Part shown: positions 60,201 to 64,000 of the stretch, one piece after another
Position numbering within the stretch: the first letter of the stretch is position 1
Layout: each line of letters opens with the position of its first letter
Source of the DNA: JAPHTQ01 sp050288165
GTDB lineage: Bacteria > Pseudomonadota > Gammaproteobacteria > Thiohalomonadales > Thiohalomonadaceae
DNA: 64,000 bases
Assembly: GCA_050288165.1 (NCBI GenBank)
Contig: JBNKDG010000001.1
Span: forward strand, 292,687-356,686
Direction of reading: 5' to 3'
Notes under the pieces: generated by a model
Told to the model about the DNA's origin: nothing
The model's input: only the letters and a program-made list of their open reading frames with translations
Databases searched by the model: none
Made by a program: the position numbers and the translations under genes

Positions 60201-60400
60201 GGGATGGAAGAGAAGTTGTGTATTTATACATGTCTTATGGTGATGATTTAGTCAAAATCCCACTACCAGAACCAGACATGGATAGTGTTTCTTTGAAGAA
60301 TAAACGTTTTGTGTACTCGGAAAGTATGACGAGATTTATAGATTTATATATGGCGCTAAATAACTTCAGGTACTATCTGGGGATGAATAATAAAAGATGA
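57248..60400 (+). CDS. 1050-residue secreted protein: degenerate M23 peptidase domain plus long coiled coil
   Basis: The signal peptide ends near residue 22. An M23 (LytM-like) domain follows (about 50-260): His81 and Asp85 in KLHTGIDL, His144 in YSLYAHL and His207 in YQLHF. The usual first His of the HxH motif is Gln205, so the peptidase may be inactive or changed. The central part (about 430-545) is rich in Gly/Ala/Ser/Ile with an amphipathic, membrane-seeking stretch (VVNIGASFFASGSIANPIAV). A strong coiled coil follows (about 550-620) and then a Cys-containing C-terminal domain (about 630-1050) that is not recognised. It starts at GTG after GGAGGG. The next two genes follow at 10 and 3 bases. 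AT-rich. Confidence 0.75.
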   Translation: MRQYIFFMTILFTLLPSHGEAATKVNYFKDSGDYGKCEWIARKLASDKEIQPPVDVNQVVLRENFGEYKSQRSSGSWNKLHTGIDLIVTNDARRKNEVIPVRAIAEGTIVYNALNSNRNKDVSEGFGYTRIIDHGYGCYSLYAHLTDDNNYTIKDKDKNVEVLINKKVKAGEIIGHIIEPINNFGVDEVSTGNARSHINDTARYQLHFSLISSTGKGTPAWKIKAKYFYDADKNKQYGHWVDPTGIFNFAGGKEKPDCHRLHCQADEKEIEDYLFGRLGLEKAIISRSLASLGSENGDRRIVQNKVFLSASVSSIVYGGVYEELIDGMSKPEQKRVKDKLKNELRAFADTDLTKADNGVYLKVKELIASYELGVGENDIKKLSAFISKDIALGANSDEAIYSAAVEYGMKYVLANKATSEYVAKIVNIQKQTTQIIKSAEQVGENISAITGNINSIVGGQIGMVEGVNATITSVNGIANSLESAGIKIGKSERKALKTMNDIGSVVNIGASFFASGSIANPIAVLSATSDIMGLLTGGKSAKPDAWLASKLNEIDTKLEKIDERLKKIDKKLDKVLDNQKLIITKLDDLEKKLNNIEMHMVEESERISKRFDELERQLSEQARIKLGSCYDIDKVISTYFFDNGYGFDALKSPRFLYAETKQFFVEADHLYKNNICEGHGVVRSSGCAESYIPELIVDECVKGFIANFTAQCEITGWLRNARTESEIKDKSHPLDYAYMEFARFVDADLEQWYEIIGTGTLAEAPVINPRIAKYMYAFSIPSTDIEHMNMKGKALLNKKQAYNPSCVYGGDDYNNASYRESLMSPINEEELYQTASAALRVLTTVSNHPMGISPAVIKPRIESLMYAIEMVMIQKALMSGDVYLPMLASKIRDDSAKPGKNDREILFNTLDNSKSETLLSNIGLYLLYSSQDHPYGGYELAYKACMKDKSFCYKLLDLLEIPCKKDKVGYCESYDDYSVKIDKLRDGREVVYLYMSYGDDLVKIPLPEPDMDSVSLKNKRFVYSESMTRFIDLYMALNNFRYYLGMNNKR

Positions 60401-60410
60401 GGAGATTTTA

Positions 60411-60926
60411 ATGAAAATAAAACTATTCAAGTTCGCCATTATGCTTATAGCGGTTACATGTTCGCGCAGCTTGTATGCGGCTTTTGATCCAAATTGCGAG
60501 GTGTTTAGCGATGGCCATAATTATTATTACCCACAAACAGGTATTCGTGTCCAGGATACAGGTGCAATTCATAATCTGACACGCATGGGGGATTCATATA
60601 GGGCAAATCTTTCTAAATGTGTCAGATATGCCGACAAGCATCCAACTGATAAATTGGATGAAATTAGTTCGAGTATCACATTGCTAAGCAACAAGATCGG
60701 TGAATCCGATGAGAATTATAAAAAACAAATTGAAATATTGAGTGCAAAAGTGGTTTCCTTGCAGACACTCCAGGCTGAAATGCTCCAGTTGCGAGTAAGT
60801 GCGATAGAGCAGGCGCTTAGAGGTAGCGATGAGCCAGATAATGCCAGGCTAAATGCGGAAATTATAAAGTTAAAAGAGATGATAGAAAAATTGATTTCGA
60901 TAAACTCAAAATATATGCAAAGGTGA
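60411..60926 (+). CDS. secreted coiled-coil protein, 171 residues, paralogue 1
   Basis: A signal peptide (KFAIMLIAVTCSRSLYA) is followed by a small N-terminal domain with two cysteines (DPNCEVFSDG, SKCVRYADKH) and a long C-terminal coiled coil (about 85-170; SAKVVSLQTLQAEMLQLRVS). The same length and an alignable coiled coil are found in the next gene (SARIVSLQTIQMDLVQNRIN). It starts 10 bases after the 1050-residue gene, with AGGAG upstream. The family is not recognised. Confidence 0.72.
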   Translation: MKIKLFKFAIMLIAVTCSRSLYAAFDPNCEVFSDGHNYYYPQTGIRVQDTGAIHNLTRMGDSYRANLSKCVRYADKHPTDKLDEISSSITLLSNKIGESDENYKKQIEILSAKVVSLQTLQAEMLQLRVSAIEQALRGSDEPDNARLNAEIIKLKEMIEKLISINSKYMQR

Positions 60927-60929
60927 AGT

Positions 60930-61445
60930 ATGAAAAAGCTGTTTCTACTACTTATGTTACTAATGCACCAGTACGCATATTCATATGACGCGACTTGCGT
61001 TGAATATAGATTTCCAAACACAAATATTAACGGGTATTTTTCAGCGGATCTCTATTGGGATATTAGAAATGATATCCAGTACATAGTGAATGGTGCCGGA
61101 GTTGCGCAGGAAAGCAATGTTCCAAAAGATAAATTGAGGAATTACATTTTTAGGACGAACACTCAATGTGTTCGTCAAATAGATACATTTAGTAAGGACC
61201 TTCTTCCGGAATTTGAAAAACTTAAATCAGTCATTAAAGAGTCAGACGCTCTTTATAAAGAGAAAACGAAAGAACTAAGCGCAAGAATTGTTTCTCTACA
61301 AACCATTCAAATGGATTTGGTGCAAAATAGAATTAACTCAATTGCTGAATTGTTAGCAAATAATAGCGAAATCAATACAAAATCGATCCAAACTGAAATT
61401 TCTGATCTTAGAAAGCTGCTCGAAGCAATAAAGTCATCAAGGTAA
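60930..61445 (+). CDS. secreted coiled-coil protein, 171 residues, paralogue 2
   Basis: A signal peptide (LFLLLMLLMHQYAYS) is followed by a domain with two cysteines (DATCVEYRF, NTQCVRQID) and a coiled coil (about 85-168). It shares the C-terminal pattern of the preceding gene but little of the N-terminal domain, so the pair arose by old duplication. The start is three bases after the previous stop, and the ribosome site overlaps that stop. It is the last gene of the three-gene secreted operon. Confidence 0.72.
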   Translation: MKKLFLLLMLLMHQYAYSYDATCVEYRFPNTNINGYFSADLYWDIRNDIQYIVNGAGVAQESNVPKDKLRNYIFRTNTQCVRQIDTFSKDLLPEFEKLKSVIKESDALYKEKTKELSARIVSLQTIQMDLVQNRINSIAELLANNSEINTKSIQTEISDLRKLLEAIKSSR

Positions 61446-61943
61446 TGTTCGGTTTTGATCGATAAAACCCGCTAGATTCTTCGGCCGGTCAAGTCTGTAA
61501 TAGATGATGATCTTTTGTGTGGTGATAGTTTTTTGCACAAATAAGTGGGTTCAGATGGAACTTTCCACAGTTTGCGGAGACTTTTGATCGTAAAAATAGG
61601 ACTTTTCTAAACCATTTTCGCGAAAGATTTTATGTAATAATTCTTTGCAATTCACCCGCATCTTTCCCTTGACTCCCTCTCCCTTTCTCCTTAGTTTGGA
61701 CAGTGCAACACCGCTCAAAACAAAGCGCCGGACGGCAGATGCTTGCAACATCCCCCGCCCGGCTAACCCTAAGACTGCCAACACAGACCTTAGGGCTGCA
61801 TCGGAGTATACAACATACCCGGCGATGATCATTATCGCCTGTTGTGTGACAAGCGGCCCTTCTGTCTCAACGACATCGGGGCCGCTTTGCGTTGAGCTTC
61901 CATCAACCCGGCAATAACGCCGGAACGACAAGGAGCAAAAGCA
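61446..61943. other. 498-bp region with four consecutive hairpins before a small gene
   Basis: Composition returns from AT-rich to GC-rich at about 61670. Four stems follow: CCCTAAG/CTTAGGG (61768-61796), ACAAC-GGCGAT/ATCGCC-GTTGT (61810-61845), AAGCGGCCC/GGGCCGCTT (61851-61887) and CCGGC/GCCGG (61908-61923). The last ends 20 bases before the ATG at 61944. It could be a structured 5' leader or an independent RNA. Confidence 0.45.
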
Positions 61944-62270
61944 ATGTCACACGCAAACACCAATATCATCTATCCCCAATCCACCGACCGCGACCCGTCC
62001 CACTGGCAGGTCCGCGAGGATGACGAGGACTACGGCGAGCTAAGCCGTAAACTCCTTGAACTGCACGACCGCATCACCGATCGCCTCGTCCGCGCCGATG
62101 CCCTGTCCTACCTGATGCAAACCGCCGAGAATCCACCGGAGCACGCCACTCGTATCACCGCGATGTTGCTTCAGGATCTGATTCAGGAAGCCCAGCAGGC
62201 CAACGAGAAGCTATGGGAAGCGGTGCACCGTCTCACCCACAAGCTGGGTGATAGCGAAACCCGCCATTGA
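61944..62270 (+). CDS. small helical hypothetical protein, 108 residues
   Basis: The start has AAGGAG eight bases upstream. The acidic, GC-rich product is helical (LSRKLLELHDRITDRLVRAD, LLQDLIQEAQQANEKLWEAV). No family was recognised with confidence; the composition matches the core genome rather than the AT-rich genes on either side. A strong terminator follows. Confidence 0.65.
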   Translation: MSHANTNIIYPQSTDRDPSHWQVREDDEDYGELSRKLLELHDRITDRLVRADALSYLMQTAENPPEHATRITAMLLQDLIQEAQQANEKLWEAVHRLTHKLGDSETRH

Positions 62271-62280
62271 GGCCGTAACA

Positions 62281-62328
62281 CAAAGCCTGCGGGGAGCGTT
62301 GTAGCTGGTTCTCCGCAGGCTTTGCTTC
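62281..62328 (+). terminator. terminator after the 108-residue gene
   Basis: CAAAGCCTGCGGGGA (62281-62295) pairs with TCTCCGCAGGCTTTG (62310-62324) with minor G-U pairing, followed by CTTCT. Confidence 0.75.
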
Positions 62329-62460
62329 TATGAGGCATTAGGTAAGCCGCGACCCGACCGGGAACAGATCACGGTTTACGCTAAATTTCCTGCACAGCCC
62401 CCTTTTTTATGCTGGTACACTATCTGTTCTAATTGGACCACGGCAATTAATAACTGACCG

Positions 62461-62640
62461 ATGTACAGGGACTTATCTCACCATCCACATAACAAGCGCG
62501 ATGACCTGCAACAGGTCGTGGAGATCGTGTGCGAGCCTGGAGTATGGCTACACCGCATCAGCTACGAAAAGCGCCGTAAGCACAAGACGCAATTTATTTG
62601 GAATCCTCCTGCAAACACGAACTCATTTTGGGGAATAATC
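62461..62640 (+). pseudogene. GC-rich in-frame ORF segment fused to the LprI-like gene
   Basis: The frame of the next gene is open upstream to an ATG at 62461 and reads MYRDLSHHPHNKRDDLQQVV and on to about RRKHKTQF. Its composition is core-like until about 62580, then turns AT-rich. This looks like the N-terminal fragment of another gene joined by chance at a cassette boundary. Confidence 0.35.
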
Positions 62641-63885
62641 ATGAAAAAATATTTACTACTGCTAATTATGTTGAGTAATTTTTCAATGGCATATGCCGCA
62701 AGCTTCGATTGTAGCAAGCGTAGTGGGTATGTTGAAAATGAAATTTGCACGAATGATCAGTTGGGACAATTCGATGAGCAAATGGCGTCGTTGTATAAAA
62801 AATACATGAAAACCCTAAAGCATGATGATGCGAAAATATTGCTGAGGGAGCAGCGTGAATGGCTTAAAAGAAGAAAAACAGATTGTAAGTATGAGCCATA
62901 CAATAGCAGTTGCCTTATCTCGATGTATAAAAGACGAATTAGTGAATTAAGTGCGAGAATAAAAGCTCCGAATCTTCCGAGTTTGAACGATGTTGATTCT
63001 TTTTGTCACAAGATCGCTAATGCCACACCAACCCAGAGACGAAAGATCGGGGGTGGTGTAGGGGATATTAATAATGATGGGGTAGGTGAAAAAATCATGC
63101 TATGTGCCAGTGGGAGTGGGGGAGGAATGCCCGGGCAAAAATGCGAAATGTATATGGATAAAAATAATAATTACATCCAGATATTGGGAACAAGAGCGAT
63201 CATGAAGCGCTATGGAGCGCCATCATTTCAGTATGTGGGGGCGGAAGGAAAGGCATATAAATTATACTCTTATGATAGCGAATTGAAAGAACCGGCATAT
63301 CTGTCATATATCGCACCAAATAATACTGAGTATGTGATGTGTGAGTTCGATAATTCACCAATTCAAAAGATGATTGTAAACCCGAATGAATTGACAGCAA
63401 GTGGAATATGTTCCTCGCTCATACGCAAATATGAGGGGAAGAAGGACTGCAAAGGTATATCCCCACTAGAATGCCTTATGATGAATGGGAGTGGTCAAGT
63501 TGGTCACGCAGACAAGATTAAAAGCAAAGCCATCGATATCGATTACGATAATGATGGTGTCGTTGAGAATCTAATTGTGCAGGATTATTCATATAGTCAA
63601 AGCCATGAATGTATGCCCAATAGAATAGATGTGTCTGATAAACTCGAAGACCAAAATGGCTTATTGAATAAGCTTCAGAATATTGAACAAAAACAGGTAT
63701 ATGAAAATTGTGGTGCGGTAAGTAATGAGTTCAGTAAATATGGGCAGACATATTATTTTGTGCAGAAAATAGGCAACACCTATCGTATTTCGTATATCAA
63801 TGAAGGGCGCGTACACAATGTGTGTGAATACATTGGAGGGTATGACACTGTGGTCGGGAGTGTAGGGGTGCCGGTTAGGCAATGA
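62641..63885 (+). CDS. LprI/DUF1311-domain secreted protein with C-terminal repeat domain
   Basis: This protein of about 414 residues has a signal peptide (YLLLLIMLSNFSMAYA) and a DUF1311/LprI-type domain at about 20-105 (FDCSKRSGYVENEICTND, LREQREWLKRRKTDC). Two similar halves follow (about 120-270 and 275-414), each with an Asp-rich stretch of the form DINNDGVGEKIML or DYDNDGVVENLIV, as in FG-GAP/EF-hand-like calcium sites. Lysozyme inhibition is possible by family, but the larger domain has no assigned role. It is AT-rich and next to an insertion sequence. Confidence 0.72.
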   Translation: MKKYLLLLIMLSNFSMAYAASFDCSKRSGYVENEICTNDQLGQFDEQMASLYKKYMKTLKHDDAKILLREQREWLKRRKTDCKYEPYNSSCLISMYKRRISELSARIKAPNLPSLNDVDSFCHKIANATPTQRRKIGGGVGDINNDGVGEKIMLCASGSGGGMPGQKCEMYMDKNNNYIQILGTRAIMKRYGAPSFQYVGAEGKAYKLYSYDSELKEPAYLSYIAPNNTEYVMCEFDNSPIQKMIVNPNELTASGICSSLIRKYEGKKDCKGISPLECLMMNGSGQVGHADKIKSKAIDIDYDNDGVVENLIVQDYSYSQSHECMPNRIDVSDKLEDQNGLLNKLQNIEQKQVYENCGAVSNEFSKYGQTYYFVQKIGNTYRISYINEGRVHNVCEYIGGYDTVVGSVGVPVRQ

Positions 63886-63912
63886 GCTCACAGTTTCAAA
63901 TGGAAGAATAAG

Positions 63913-64000
63913 TTGGGTCAGATTGACGTTCCCCCAGAAAAACGGATGGTTTAATTAAGAGGCACGTCTTGCCTCGAATTCCACCGGGCTGACATAGCCC
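63913..64000 (-). mobile_element. end of an IS3-family insertion sequence, partial
   Basis: The sequence TGGGTCAGATTGACGTTCCC onwards looks like an IS terminus, followed inward by the last codons of a transposase. The element runs out of the window. Confidence 0.65.
63955..64000 (-). CDS. IS3-family transposase (orfB), C-terminal end, partial
   Basis: Read on the minus strand, the frame gives GYVSPVEFEARRAS and a TAA at 63955-63957. This matches the usual C-terminus of IS3-family integrase-type transposases ((L)GY(x)SPxEFE). Only 14 codons are inside the window. Confidence 0.75.
   Translation of the reverse strand, partial: GYVSPVEFEARRAS

Noticed and set aside
1..64000. CRISPR arrays, tRNA and rRNA genes, retron or diversity-generating elements
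   Set aside because: No regularly spaced repeats, cloverleaf sequences, rRNA signatures or reverse transcriptase were seen anywhere in the window.

Overview
The window looks like a chromosomal segment of a chemolithotrophic sulfur-oxidising gammaproteobacterium, probably related to Sedimenticola or other Chromatiales-type sulfur oxidisers. The main evidence is a complete cytoplasmic sulfite-oxidation locus: membrane-bound sulfite dehydrogenase soeABC and, divergent from it, APS reductase aprMBA. The PomA/PomB-type stator genes, RhlE, NrdJa/NrdJb and TrmO fit a motile marine or estuarine gammaproteobacterium. The taxonomic placement is inference.

Layout. 1-8150: end of a GH74-like beta-propeller protein, RhlE helicase, a DUF1624 membrane protein, an AraC regulator divergent from a short-chain dehydrogenase, a CZB-domain protein, and a NarL-type regulator followed by a hybrid histidine kinase. 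8160-12555: two lipoproteins with repetitive beta-propeller domains. They share an almost identical leader and signal peptide, and the first has a frameshifted 3' end. 12844-19082: a signalling cluster (REC protein, REC-EAL phosphodiesterase, 1429-residue hybrid kinase). 19404-22718: accessory genes (nucleotidyltransferase-HEPN protein, a GIY-YIG-like protein, a winged-helix/ATPase/DUF4325 protein). The last is bracketed by a duplicated copy of the soeC 3' end. 22847-31361: soeCBA on the minus strand and aprMBA on the plus strand. 31422-34812: small genes, a SlyD-like isomerase and a four-gene minus-strand operon. 35192-43580: a 53-residue protein, TrmO, PomAB-type stator, a chemoreceptor with CZB domain and a PhnD/PAS/GAF/HD-GYP sensor. 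43643-46316: cytochrome b561, a small protein with a sulfur oxygenase reductase-like metal site, and a DegQ-type protease.

46557-50952 is a complete phosphite uptake and oxidation operon, ptxABCDE, in which the regulator gene apparently starts at CTG in a CTGA overlap. 51349-55100 carries an Hsp20 gene and split B12-dependent ribonucleotide reductase genes with NrdR boxes upstream. 55600-63900 is mostly an AT-rich accessory region of secreted proteins: LprI-like proteins, a 1050-residue M23-like coiled-coil protein and two paralogous 171-residue partners. It ends against an IS3-family transposase at the right edge.

The least expected signals are these: (1) a family of palindromic elements of about 120-140 bp that directly follow the stop codons of slyD, hsp20 and nrdJb, always in the sense orientation, with covarying stems; (2) the DUF4325 cassette at the soeC tail; (3) the SOR-like small protein; (4) the M23/coiled-coil secreted operon; (5) the ptx operon inside a sulfur oxidiser.
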